Source: Photorhabdus cinerea
GTDB lineage: Bacteria > Pseudomonadota > Gammaproteobacteria > Enterobacterales > Enterobacteriaceae
Reading direction: 5' to 3'
DNA length: 64,000 nt
Assembly (NCBI RefSeq): GCF_011189575.1
Contig: NZ_PUJW01000017.1
Span: 1 to 64,000 of the forward strand
Shown: positions 1 to 7,685 of the stretch, piece after piece
Layout: each line of letters opens with the position of its first letter
Position numbering within the stretch: position 1 is the first letter of the stretch
Notes under the pieces: model-generated
What the model was told of the DNA's origin: nothing
What the model saw: only the letters and a program-made list of their open reading frames with translations
The model's database searches: none
Translations under genes and position numbers: made by a program

Positions 1-2
1 GT

Positions 3-161
3 CAAGAGCGGTTACAAACAATCGGCTATTATCCCAGATTGGAGCAATTAATTAAGAAGTTAATTTTATTAGAGATTCGTCGTGATGACATTAAATCACT
101 GCAAGATATGAGTGATAAAATAAATCAGTTTGCAACAGAAATTTCATTGAAAATAAAATAG
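3..161 (+). CDS. C-terminal end of an unknown, probably phage-borne protein (cut by window edge)
   Basis: An open frame enters from the left edge and stops at a TAG at 159-161, giving about 52 residues rich in Leu, Ile, Lys and Glu with a likely helical character. No family is recognised. It lies upstream of, and in the same direction as, small phage-like ORFs, an excisionase and an integrase, so it is probably part of the same prophage or island. Its start is outside the window. Confidence 0.45.
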   Translation, partial: QERLQTIGYYPRLEQLIKKLILLEIRRDDIKSLQDMSDKINQFATEISLKIK

Positions 162-194
162 GGTTAATTTATTAATGCTGACAACGGAAAGCCA

Positions 195-341
195 GTGAAC
201 GGAAATAACAAAGGGAGTTTGTTATTAATCTGGCGTCCATTTATCAAACCACGCTGTATATTCACAACAGTTGATAGAGATGAACTAATATCAATTGGCT
301 CTAACATATTAAAGGAAATAAAATCACATGAAATTAATTAG
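195..341 (+). CDS. Possible 48-aa phage ORF with GTG start
   Basis: A frame from a GTG at 195 to a TAG at 339-341 encodes 48 residues and overlaps the next gene by 14 bases, as is common in early phage operons. A basic stretch (WRPFIKPR) follows a hydrophobic LLLIW. No family is recognised, there is no clear ribosome binding site, and the call rests on position and the tight overlap only. Confidence 0.3.
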   Translation: MNGNNKGSLLLIWRPFIKPRCIFTTVDRDELISIGSNILKEIKSHEIN

Positions 342-567
342 CTTAATAAGACCAATCGAAGTTGAATACTTTGGCATTGAATTATTAGTTCCGCATTGGA
401 CTAAATTTATAGTCACAGAAAACAAGGGATTTGTATTGGCATGGAACAAAAAGCCATCTCAATTAAAAGGAGACTGGAACTCTAAATCACCACGATCTCA
501 ATATGAAATTGTAGCCATTGTTGATTTAGAAGATATGGACTGGAAAGAAACCCTCATCGAACTATGA
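328..567 (+). CDS. Hypothetical 79-aa phage protein
   Basis: A 79-residue protein of unknown function, with an AAAGGAAA purine run about 10 bases before the ATG. It overlaps the following gene by 4 bases (ATGA), suggesting translational coupling. It contains a patch of Trp and acidic residues near the C-terminus. Its place in a run of short, overlapping, co-directional ORFs ahead of xis and int points to a phage accessory gene. Confidence 0.55.
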   Translation: MKLISLIRPIEVEYFGIELLVPHWTKFIVTENKGFVLAWNKKPSQLKGDWNSKSPRSQYEIVAIVDLEDMDWKETLIEL

Positions 568-782
568 ACGAACAAGTTCTAGAAAATGGACGACGGGCAA
601 TAGCAAGGGAATGCTTAAGCGAACTGACAGCTCTTGAGAAATACGACGATAAAGCAGCAACAGCAATACTCGATAAATATACGCAGCAATTCAAATTAAT
701 TATGAATGAGCATCAGAAGAAAAAAGCCAGTCCGAAGGGGTGGCTTTCTCAGTATGTTCGGGATATAAGGAAAGAAAAATAA
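564..782 (+). CDS. Hypothetical 72-aa phage protein
   Basis: A 72-residue, highly charged, probably helical protein starting in an ATGA overlap with the gene before it. No domain is recognised. The C-terminus ends in a basic cluster (RDIRKEK). It is most likely an early phage gene transcribed with the downstream excisionase, which begins 24 bases later. Confidence 0.55.
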   Translation: MNEQVLENGRRAIARECLSELTALEKYDDKAATAILDKYTQQFKLIMNEHQKKKASPKGWLSQYVRDIRKEK

Positions 783-806
783 TACGTTATTATATGGAGT
801 TAAATT

Positions 807-1025
807 ATGTCCATGTCAGGAAAATTAATGAAAGCCAGCTCATGGGGAAGCAGAGAATTTGAAAAAGGCTCTGTTCCAGACAATAGAACCATTAAACATT
901 GGATAGAAATAGGAAGATTAAAAGGAAAAATTATTGATGGTTCAGTGTGGGTTAATTCATCAGAAAGATGGGGGGTTGAGTCTTCTATTTCTTCTTGCGT
1001 TAGTCAATTAATCAGGGATTCATAA
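807..1025 (+). CDS. Excisionase-like protein (Xis)
   Basis: A 72-residue protein with the layout of lambdoid excisionases (winged-helix, DUF1233-like). A WGSREF segment and PDNRTIKHWIEIGRLKG form the recognition region, followed by WVNSSERW where the wing is expected. Size and position immediately before the integrase (1 base gap) fit. The expected role is to bend attachment-site DNA and steer the integrase towards excision. The N-terminal MSMSG could be read from either of two Met codons; the first is kept. Confidence 0.75.
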   Translation: MSMSGKLMKASSWGSREFEKGSVPDNRTIKHWIEIGRLKGKIIDGSVWVNSSERWGVESSISSCVSQLIRDS

Positions 1026-1026
1026 A

Positions 1027-2205
1027 ATGGCAAGCAGACCAAGGAAGAAGGAATTCAGGCATTTGCCTGATTACTTATATTTTGATAGAAATAAAGGTCA
1101 ATATCGTTTCATTTTAACAAATGGTAAAAAGAAAAACATAGGTAGCGACAAGGCTGTTGCTATTGCCATAGCAAGAGAATATAACAATATAATGAGGCCA
1201 GAATCATCTGTATCTGTCAGTTCACTAGTTAAAGAGTCTGGTGGAAAATACGGAGAATCTCTTCCCTTTTGTCATCATGTTGATAATCTTTTTTCCCGTA
1301 TTATTAAAGATGAAAATCCATCTGACAGCACTCTCGCGGACTGGCGAAATGATATAGAACGAATGAAGACGTTTTTTACTGATATACCAGCGTCAGAAAT
1401 ATCACTGGAACACGTTAATAATTATATCAAACAGTATCATAACGATGCGTCAGCAAACGTTCAAAATAGGAAGGTCTCTTTCTTAAAAAAAGTATTCAGT
1501 TACGCAATGGATGAATCATTAATGCTCGACAACCCAGCTGAGCGTAAGAAAATGAAACGTACTGATAAAAAGAAACGCCGCAGACTTTCATTTGATGATT
1601 TTATGCTTATACGTAATGCAGCAGAACCTTGGCTAAGAACGGCAATGGATCTGGCACTACAAACGACTCAGGCGCGGCTAGAAGTTTCCCGTATCAGATA
1701 CAACATCAAATCACCAAAGGAAGGTGTCTGCGGCTGTGTATGGTATCCAGAACCAAAAAACGGCATTCATGGTATGCTTTATATTCACAGGCAAAAAGTC
1801 CAGCATAAAGAAGCATCACATATTGCTATCCCAATTGGCTCAACGATAAAAGCTATCATTGATGCTAGCCGGGATAATATCGCAAGCCCATATGTTGTTC
1901 ATCGAGTGCCGGATCGCTTGCCAAATAAAATCAGCCAGGAAGTTAATCACCCCACTCAAATTGCTCCCGATTATTTAAGTAGGTCATTTTCATCTTTGAG
2001 GGATAAAGTCGGCGTAGCGTCATGTCTCCCATTTGATGAAAGACCAACATTTCACGAAATTCGGGCGTTGGCTGCTCACATATTTAAAACACAAGGAATA
2101 GATCCACAAGCCAGGATGGCACACACCGATGCTAAATCCACAAAAATTTATACTGAAAATCATGTCGATTGGGTTGAGGTTCCGCACGCAGAAATAGCTG
2201 TCTGA
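1027..2205 (+). CDS. Tyrosine recombinase / phage integrase
   Basis: A 392-residue lambda-type integrase. It has an N-terminal basic arm-binding region (MASRPRKKEFRHLP), a central SAM-like core-binding domain at about residues 90-180, and a C-terminal catalytic domain. Visible catalytic features are the TTQARLEVSRI region (first Arg), HEIRALAA (His-x-x-Arg) and a C-terminal STKIYTENH (nucleophile Tyr). It follows the excisionase directly, and its 3' end is 130 bases from a tRNA-Pro 3' fragment, the likely attachment site. No frame damage is seen, so it may be active. The element would extend leftwards out of the window. Confidence 0.93.
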   Translation: MASRPRKKEFRHLPDYLYFDRNKGQYRFILTNGKKKNIGSDKAVAIAIAREYNNIMRPESSVSVSSLVKESGGKYGESLPFCHHVDNLFSRIIKDENPSDSTLADWRNDIERMKTFFTDIPASEISLEHVNNYIKQYHNDASANVQNRKVSFLKKVFSYAMDESLMLDNPAERKKMKRTDKKKRRRLSFDDFMLIRNAAEPWLRTAMDLALQTTQARLEVSRIRYNIKSPKEGVCGCVWYPEPKNGIHGMLYIHRQKVQHKEASHIAIPIGSTIKAIIDASRDNIASPYVVHRVPDRLPNKISQEVNHPTQIAPDYLSRSFSSLRDKVGVASCLPFDERPTFHEIRALAAHIFKTQGIDPQARMAHTDAKSTKIYTENHVDWVEVPHAEIAV

Positions 2206-2334
2206 TAAGTGGAAAAACTCAACTTAACTTATTGATGCATATAATGCAGATTTTGAAGATTCTGTACTGTTTGTATTCACAGTAAAAACCCTCAAAACCC
2301 GCATCATACAAGGCTTAGAGCTAGATAATGCTGT

Positions 2335-2383
2335 CGTCATGGGGTGTCGGGGGTCGGAGGTTCAAATCCTCTCATGCCGACCA
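2335..2383 (+). repeat. 3' fragment of tRNA-Pro(GGG): attachment-site duplication
   Basis: The sequence from the anticodon stem (CGTCATGGGGTGTCGGG) through the T-arm to CCA matches the 3' part of the enterobacterial proL tRNA as I recall it. The 5' half of the tRNA is not present upstream. A partial tRNA beside an integrase is the classic product of site-specific integration into a tRNA 3' end, so this is called as an att repeat and not as a functional tRNA. Confidence 0.85.
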
Positions 2384-2394
2384 AATTTCCCTAG

Positions 2395-2424
2395 AAAAAC
2401 CAACCAATTGCGGTTGGTTTTTTT
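2395..2424 (+). terminator. tRNA-Pro terminator
   Basis: A perfect 8-bp hairpin (AACCAACC / GGTTGGTT) with a 6-base loop and a run of seven T. It follows the tRNA-Pro fragment by 14 bases and was probably the native terminator of the tRNA gene. It is copied at three other places downstream. Confidence 0.85.
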
Positions 2425-2796
2425 ATGGGTGAAATTTGCTGAGGGAAAAATGGTAAAAACGCGTTAACTTTGGGATAGGTTTTATTGTTGGCCAGAGAGG
2501 TGTGAAGCTTCTTTTTTCTTGCTGATCTTCTCAATAATTTCTATTTGAAATCCACTAGAATAATAGATTTCTTTATCTTCATTCTCTTAATTTTCTTTCT
2601 TCTTAAATACAACCCTCACTTTACATCAACTTGAAGTAGAAAGGATTTGTTGATTCCATTAATGGGAGCGAGAGGTAGAAAGAGGCTTCATTTTGGGCGG
2701 CATACATGAGATCGAATGGTATACTTATTGTTGTAAGTTATTTTGGAAGGCGCTATATCTTACCAGGATAAGTAAAAAATTATAGAGGAATTTTTA
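2425..2796. other. Gene-free stretch left of the glycosyltransferase
   Basis: No convincing ORF or repeat is seen. The AT content is high and the stretch must hold the promoter of the downstream glycosyltransferase; an AGAGGA ribosome binding site sits about 7 bases before its ATG. Confidence 0.5.
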
Positions 2797-3972
2797 ATGA
2801 GTATGAGTAGCAAAAGTAAAATTAAAGTAGGATTGATTGTTGACGAATTCTTTGGCGCTGCGGATACTCGGTTCGGAGGATATGGTTATTTAGCACGCCA
2901 TTATATTGCAAAATACTTACCAAACAAGGAGTTTGAATTCGAAGTACTATTAGGTAAGGGTAAAAGCCATTTTTTTGCAGAAAAATATACTGTAGACAAT
3001 GTTCCTCTTTATCGACTACCACGTAGAAAATGGTTTGCACGCCAGTGGTTAAAAAACAAAAACTACGATATTTACTTTAGTGTTGAGCTAACCTATAGCC
3101 ATGTTATAGAAAATGAACCCAATAAAGATAAAAAACTAATATTATGGATTCAAGATCCCCGTCCAATGTATGAATGGGATGAGATTTTTACTGTAAAACT
3201 CTTTCCTGAAACATCATATTATGACCAAAAGATTTATGATCTAGTTCATGATTGGTACCAGAAAGGCAGAGTGAAATTCATATCACAAGCGTATTGCCTG
3301 AATGATAAAGCCAAAGATTTATATAAATTAGATCCGAATGTTAAAATTGAGTATGTTCCAAACCCTATTGATATTGACGAAACATTCGACGTAACCACAC
3401 ACCAAAAAAAGGATATAATTATCTTCTTAGGACGAATTGCGTCTGTAAAACGTGGTTGGTTATTCTGTGAGATCGCAAAAAAAATGCCTGAATATGATTT
3501 TTACGTTTTAGGGAAAATATATAGGGACGACGATAAAAATCATGAAATAATAGCAGGTTATATAAACATTGAGAACTTACATTTTACTGGTCATATTGAA
3601 GGTGAGCAGAAGAATGCAATTTTAAGTGATGCAAAAATTTTAGTTAACACTTCAATTCATGAGGCTTTACCCGTTTCTTTTCTTGAAGCATTATCATTCG
3701 GCACTTTACTTGTTAGTAACCGTAATCCAGATGATTTAACATCTAAATTTGGAATTCATGTGGATAATGTTTTAGGAGATGGTTTTGATAAAGTAGATTT
3801 ATTTGTGTCTGCAATTTATGAATTAATGCAAAATGACATGAAAAGAGAGAGTCTTGCCAAGCAGGCTGTTGCTTATATTAAAAGTTATCATGGTAATGAT
3901 GATTTTGTTTCTAAAATTCACCAGATCATAAAAGATGAAGTAGCGAATTCAAATTCGAAGGGGAGCGCTTAA
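2797..3972 (+). CDS. GT4-type glycosyltransferase
   Basis: A 391-residue GT-B fold glycosyltransferase. An N-terminal Rossmann half opens with KVGLIVDEFFGAADTRFGG. The C-terminal half starts at about residue 205 with IIIFLGRIASVKRG, the sugar-nucleotide-binding start of family 1/4 enzymes. NTSIHEALPVSFLEALSFGT supplies the conserved E-x7-E donor-site motif. It probably adds a sugar to LPS, capsule or another surface glycan; donor and acceptor cannot be told. It stands alone with its own terminator between two tRNA-Pro att-like repeats, which suggests it arrived as a separate cargo. Confidence 0.88.
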   Translation: MSMSSKSKIKVGLIVDEFFGAADTRFGGYGYLARHYIAKYLPNKEFEFEVLLGKGKSHFFAEKYTVDNVPLYRLPRRKWFARQWLKNKNYDIYFSVELTYSHVIENEPNKDKKLILWIQDPRPMYEWDEIFTVKLFPETSYYDQKIYDLVHDWYQKGRVKFISQAYCLNDKAKDLYKLDPNVKIEYVPNPIDIDETFDVTTHQKKDIIIFLGRIASVKRGWLFCEIAKKMPEYDFYVLGKIYRDDDKNHEIIAGYINIENLHFTGHIEGEQKNAILSDAKILVNTSIHEALPVSFLEALSFGTLLVSNRNPDDLTSKFGIHVDNVLGDGFDKVDLFVSAIYELMQNDMKRESLAKQAVAYIKSYHGNDDFVSKIHQIIKDEVANSNSKGSA

Positions 3973-4010
3973 TTGTATTAGTCATCATCTTTTAACTCTT
4001 TTAAGACACA

Positions 4011-4036
4011 AAAAGCGGTCAACAATGACCGCTTTT
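4011..4036. terminator. Terminator after the glycosyltransferase
   Basis: A perfect 11-bp stem (AAAAGCGGTCA / TGACCGCTTTT) with a 4-base loop, 38 bases after the stop codon. The A-run and T-run on either side would let it work in both directions. Confidence 0.85.
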
Positions 4037-4068
4037 ATTTATAGAAGATGTGATTTATTCCCAGATAT

Positions 4069-4137
4069 CAAAATCCTCTCATACCGACCAAATTTCCCTA
4101 GAAAAACCAACCAATTATGGTTGGTTTTTTTATGGCC
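4069..4137 (+). repeat. Second tRNA-Pro 3'-end/terminator repeat
   Basis: About 68 bases nearly identical to 2363-2427. They cover the end of the T-arm, the acceptor strand with CCA, the spacer and the terminator hairpin, but no anticodon region. The following 70 bases also resemble those after the third copy. This looks like a scar of a separate integration or of a duplication of the att region. Confidence 0.8.
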
Positions 4138-4240
4138 AGGATTTGCCTGGGGCAAAACCCAACCGCATATTTGGCATTTACCACCATTAGCAAAGTCGTC
4201 TTCTCACACAAAAACATAAAAATATATAATCAATTATAAT

Positions 4241-4261
4241 GAAGCCGGACTAACCGGCTTC
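4241..4261. terminator. Hairpin after tfa
   Basis: A perfect 8-bp stem (GAAGCCGG / CCGGCTTC) with a 5-base loop, just past the stop of the minus-strand tfa gene. The T-tract is weak, so termination is likely but not certain. Confidence 0.6.
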
Positions 4262-4268
4262 TATTTAC

Positions 4269-4868
4269 TTACTTCGGCTGCTCCGGCCATTCGATGCTGG
4301 GAGCTTGGTTGACATCAACACGACTCAACATTACCCGATACTTCTTCCATTCAAGTAACGCTGCTTCCTCTTCATCTGTCGCCATTTCCAGGTCAACGGC
4401 ATCTTGCAGTAACGAGAGTGTTTCATTCGCCTGTCGTAACAGTATTACCTGTTGCTGCTTTACTTCTTCAATCTGACTTGCCTTCAAAATGTCTTTATCA
4501 ATTACCCACTCTTTACCGTCCCACTTGTCGTAATCGGTATCAGGCTTTTTGAATGTCAGAATTTCCGGTAGTTCCCCGATTTCAGTAATTTCCTGCAGCA
4601 AACGTGTCTGCTTGTTGTAAGCTGTTTTTCCACGGTAATCTGGTACAATCAGCCAACTGGTTAAATCAGGTGAACGGCAAGCAACGTATCCCTCTTTAAT
4701 ATCAGGTGGTGCATCTATGCAAGAATTAGCAGGAAGACCAATACCAACAGTAAGATACTCATTAGTACTGTTTAAATACTCCAACGTAATCGCATCGTAA
4801 TTAAACACAATGATGCTTCCGGTACTAATAGCAATACTATTTTTATCCAATACAGCCTTATTCATCAA
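4269..4868 (-). CDS. Tail fibre assembly chaperone (Tfa family)
   Basis: A 199-residue protein of the phage tail-fibre assembly family (Caudo_TAP). The central WLIVPDYRGKTAYN motif, the KWDGKEWV segment, a charged helical linker and the C-terminal WKKYRVMLSRVD...WPEQPK ending are all family hallmarks. Such chaperones help fibre trimers fold and bind the fibre tip. Its ATG overlaps the stop of the fibre fragment upstream (ATGA), the standard fibre-tfa arrangement. Of the left-hand array this is the only tfa that appears complete. Confidence 0.9.
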   Translation of the reverse strand: MMNKAVLDKNSIAISTGSIIVFNYDAITLEYLNSTNEYLTVGIGLPANSCIDAPPDIKEGYVACRSPDLTSWLIVPDYRGKTAYNKQTRLLQEITEIGELPEILTFKKPDTDYDKWDGKEWVIDKDILKASQIEEVKQQQVILLRQANETLSLLQDAVDLEMATDEEEAALLEWKKYRVMLSRVDVNQAPSIEWPEQPK

Positions 4869-5365
4869 GCAATCCTCACAATATAATTAAATGCTACGTT
4901 TCGCGGACGTGTTTCTATTCCTGTTGAAGCAGCAACCGCATTATCCATATAACCGAAGCCACCAGATCCTATTCCGATAGCAATGCCTAATCCGCGAGAA
5001 TCAATTCCGTAGTTAACTCCTTGGTAAACACTATTGAGAATACGGCTTGGTGTACCTAAACCCTCAGCTCCAGCATTTGAGTTGGACCACATCCGGACAA
5101 TCCTATGACTATGTGGAGCGATATCTGCCAGTTGATTGGAAAGTAGATATCGATTAACGTCCACCCCACGCCCATCATCCCAGCCACGAATAAACTCACC
5201 CCGCAAATCGGGTAATACACCAGTTGGATATGCTACCGCTAATTTTGGATATAAAAATTTATCAAAGATCGCTCCATTACATTTCACCCACCCATTTGGT
5301 GGTATGTCAGTCGGCCAGGGAAGAGGTATTCCTACCGGAATCTCTTCAAGTAAAGATATGCTCAT
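4865..5365 (-). CDS. Tail fibre, C-terminal collar part only
   Basis: A 166-residue protein made of the phage tail-collar domain (PVGIPLPWPTDIPPNGW, LPDLRGEFIRGWDDGRGVD) and the fibre C-terminus (RPRNVAFNYIVRIA). The ~100-residue N-terminal attachment domain of the neighbouring fibres is absent. Its start overlaps the stop of the degraded fibre upstream (TAATGA), so it could be translated by coupling, but it cannot attach to a particle like its neighbours. It is probably a detached tip cassette or a truncated gene. Confidence 0.7.
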   Translation of the reverse strand: MSISLLEEIPVGIPLPWPTDIPPNGWVKCNGAIFDKFLYPKLAVAYPTGVLPDLRGEFIRGWDDGRGVDVNRYLLSNQLADIAPHSHRIVRMWSNSNAGAEGLGTPSRILNSVYQGVNYGIDSRGLGIAIGIGSGGFGYMDNAVAASTGIETRPRNVAFNYIVRIA

Positions 5366-5639
5366 TATGCTGCCCTTACAATATAGTTAGATACTATGTT
5401 TCGTGGTCTTGATACCCCTATAAAATTATAATCCGCTGACCATTCTGTCCCAGTTGGATAATATACAGCTTTTACCGAAAGATAAGGCAATGACCACGAA
5501 ATAGGAAAACCCACAGATATATTAATTTCTTCACGTAATGAATCTATTATTTTATGAACAAGCTCTTGTATAACCTCCAATGTTTCACTTTAGCATTATC
5601 ACTAATAGATAAGGCATTAAAATCATTTTTATTACTCAT
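5365..5639 (-). pseudogene. Decayed tail fibre gene with large internal deletion
   Basis: Starting at 5639 the frame reads MSNKNDFNALSISDNAK, the usual start of the array's fibres. It then jumps out of frame to the segment VIQELVHKIIDSLREEIN, then from the start of the collar domain straight to SVKAVYYPTGTEWSA and the SRPRNIVSNYIVRAA end. Two internal deletions plus a frameshift make it non-functional. The closest relative is the fibre at 6341-7222, whose C-terminus is nearly the same. Confidence 0.8.
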
Positions 5640-5996
5640 ATATCCCTTTTAAATTAAATAATCTTCTTATGTAATAATATATTAAATTATTGTAAAAACA
5701 CTCCCTCTACAATTCACACAAATCCAAGTCTAGTTCATAAAAACAATAATGCGGCATTCCTATTTATTATAAGTTAACCGTTCTTATATAATTTTCAGTA
5801 ATAAGTGGCTTAATATTTTTTAATCTAAAATATATTTCAAATTTATATTTAAAATCTGGAAACTATTTTCTCTTATTCCTTCCTTCTCTTCCTGTAACTT
5901 CTTCTGTTTTAAATTTCAGGATGGATCTTCCAGCATTTAGACACGAACATCTAAGCGATAGTATTTCACAGTCGAAACCCACGTGTAGAGAGGTTT
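5640..5996 (-). repeat. Fibre-gene leader copy (with AT-rich DNA)
   Basis: This gene-free stretch carries the leader that recurs upstream of the fibre genes of the array (compare 7223-7590, 8567-8760, 9625-9830, 12105-12300, 13802-14080 and 14191-14400). Shared blocks are the ATTAAATTATTGTAA region near the gene and a block about 130 bases upstream around TTATATAATTTTCAGTAATA. It probably holds the promoter and 5' UTR. Confidence 0.65.
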
Positions 5997-6105
5997 GGAC
6001 CAAATAATGCTATTGTAATGGAATGTCGGATCATGGGTTAAAACCCCATCATCCCGACAAAATTTTTCTATAAAAACCAACCTGTTAGGGTTGGTTTTTT
6101 GTGGG
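5997..6105 (+). repeat. Third, decayed tRNA-Pro-like repeat with terminator
   Basis: It aligns with 2322-2430: ATAATGCT, an anticodon-arm-like ATGGAATGTCGG, a T-arm-like GGGTTAAAACCCC, ATCCCGACAAAA in place of the acceptor end, and an ACCAACC/GGTTGGT terminator hairpin. The tRNA part has many changes and cannot be a working tRNA. It continues into the GTGGGTGAAATTT seen after the first copy. Confidence 0.75.
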
Positions 6106-6214
6106 TGAAATTTAACTCTAGTAAAACCCCAACTTCAAATCTGGCATTTATAGCTACTGAAAAACCATTTTTTCTTACCTAAAAAATATAAAGTTATCTA
6201 ATTATTACCGCCCT

Positions 6215-6340
6215 CACTTCGGTTGCTCCGGCTATTCAACATCAAGCGCTTATAAAATATCTACACGAATGAGTAATACCCGATATTTCTTCCATCCCAA
6301 CACAGCGGTTTCATGTTCTAAAGAGTATTTCTTTCATCTA
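6215..6340 (-). pseudogene. tfa remnant (N- and C-terminal scraps fused)
   Basis: The frame reads KKYSLEHETAVLG, like the start of the complete tfa at 57157-57783, then joins WKKYRVLLIRVDIL, like the end of the family, followed by stops and a WPEQPK-like tail. About 130 residues of the middle are gone. It sits exactly where a tfa should follow the fibre at 6341-7222. Confidence 0.75.
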
Positions 6341-7222
6341 TTATGCTGCCCTCACTATATAATTAAATGCGATATTTCGTGGTCTTGACACCCCTATAAA
6401 ATTATAACCTGCTGACCAGTCTGTCTGAGTTCCATAATGCACGGCTTTTACCGAAATATTTTTATTTTGGGGAATATCCCACTGCAATTTTGAGAGCTCA
6501 TTGCGTGAGAAGGCAATAATAAAATTATTAGCTCGATCAACATTCTGTACTAAATAAGCCCCCTCCTGCCATGACAATATTGGACGAAATGGGTCCACAT
6601 TTCGACCACTGTCCCAGCCTCGAATAAATTCTCCCCTTAGATCAGGCAATTTACCGTCAGGATAGGCTTCTGCTAACTTTGGGTACTGCAATTTATTGAA
6701 AAATGCCCCGTTACAAACGAGATGATCTTTAGGCGGATAAGGCAATGGCCACGGAATAGGAGAACCGACAGGAACTTCACTGACTGTTTTAATCCGATTA
6801 TCTATCTCTTCGAGAGTATATTCACGTAATGAATTTACTATTTCTTGAACAAGCTTTTGTGTCACTGCCAATGTGTCACTATTGCCAATCGCATCTGTAA
6901 GCTGGACAATACCTTTTTGTGTTAATGAAGCACTGGGAATGTCTGCTGCAATTTTTTGTTCTAACGCTTTATTTAATTGAGCTGTAATTTTGGCTATATT
7001 CCCATCATCAAGAACATCATTACCCGATCGTGTTGCGATAAAATCAGCTACAACTGACGATATTGTTGACGATTGGCGTAATACCTTATTTAATACATAA
7101 GTAGAAATATTCTCTGATGTAAATCCAGTCTGTAAACTTTGATCTTCTTCATATTCTTCTTGACTTACTATATTCGCATTATCACTAATAGCAAAAGCTT
7201 TAAAGTCATTTTGGGGATTCAT
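6341..7222 (-). CDS. Tail fibre protein with collar-type tip
   Basis: A 293-residue fibre. Residues 1-95 are the array's shared N-terminal domain (NDFKAFAISDNANIVSQ, VLRQSSTISSVVADFIATR, DDGNIAKITAQLNKALEQ). A linker of LAVTQKLVQEIVNSLRE type follows, then a collar domain (PVGSPIPWPLPYPP, LPDLRGEFIRGWD) and a unique tip ending SRPRNIAFNYIVRAA. An AAGGA ribosome binding site lies about 7 bases before the ATG. The protein is probably a receptor-binding fibre of a phage tail or tailocin. Confidence 0.85.
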   Translation of the reverse strand: MNPQNDFKAFAISDNANIVSQEEYEEDQSLQTGFTSENISTYVLNKVLRQSSTISSVVADFIATRSGNDVLDDGNIAKITAQLNKALEQKIAADIPSASLTQKGIVQLTDAIGNSDTLAVTQKLVQEIVNSLREYTLEEIDNRIKTVSEVPVGSPIPWPLPYPPKDHLVCNGAFFNKLQYPKLAEAYPDGKLPDLRGEFIRGWDSGRNVDPFRPILSWQEGAYLVQNVDRANNFIIAFSRNELSKLQWDIPQNKNISVKAVHYGTQTDWSAGYNFIGVSRPRNIAFNYIVRAA

Positions 7223-7590
7223 ATACTTTCCTTAAATTAAATAATTCCACTTCATAATAAATGTATCCGAATTATTGTAAAAATAATCCTACCTGCAACT
7301 CATGCCAATCAGAGTATAGTTCAGAAAAATAATAATGCAGTGTTCTTATTGCTTATAATGCTAACTATTTTTGTATAATTATCAGCAATAGAAAATTCAA
7401 TATTTTGGAATAGAAAATATATTCATAAATACATATTTAATATCTTGAAACTATTTTCCCTTTATTCTTCCTCTCTATTTATGAGAAATTTACATATGAA
7501 CCGCCAAAATTAAGAAATGAGATAAGGAAAATAAATCGGACTAACTATTCTCCTACTTTAGTTATTCATGCTTCAACGCCAACAATTCAG
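7223..7590 (-). repeat. Fibre-gene leader, best-preserved copy
   Basis: A roughly 250-base AT-rich leader that recurs, diverged, upstream of each fibre gene. The most constant blocks (plus-strand spelling) are ATTATTGTAAAAATAA close to the gene, GTTCAGAAAAATAATAATG further up, then CTATTTTTGTATAATTATCAG. Retention of intergenic DNA shows that whole cassettes, leader plus N-terminal domain, were duplicated. A promoter is likely within the AT-rich block but I cannot fix its hexamers. Confidence 0.65.
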
Positions 7591-7624
7591 TTAGAAAAAC
7601 CAACCGATTATGGTTGGTTTTTTA
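7591..7624 (+). repeat. Fourth copy of the tRNA-Pro terminator only
   Basis: TTAGAAAAACCAACC, a GATTAT loop, and GGTTGGTTTTTT match the spacer and terminator of the tRNA-Pro repeats at 2395, 4102 and 6072, but no tRNA sequence is left before it. It may now serve as a terminator between fibre cassettes. Confidence 0.7.
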
Positions 7625-7649
7625 TAAGCTAGTTAACCCGGTTTTTGCT

Positions 7650-7685
7650 TTACTTCGGGTTTAAAGAATATTTCTATTCTGTCAT
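7650..7685 (-). pseudogene. tfa N-terminal scrap
   Basis: Overlapping the stop of the next fibre (TAATG), the frame starts M-T-E, hits a stop, and continues KYSLNPK then stop, matching the MTEQKYSLEPE start of the complete tfa at 57157-57783. This is the remaining 12 codons of a deleted assembly gene. Confidence 0.6.

Noticed and set aside
2335..2383. Functional tRNA gene
   Set aside because: Only the part from the anticodon stem to CCA is present; there is no acceptor or D-arm 5' half upstream.
5997..6056. Second tRNA gene
   Set aside because: The T-arm and acceptor have many changes and the 5' half is missing; it is a decayed att-like repeat.
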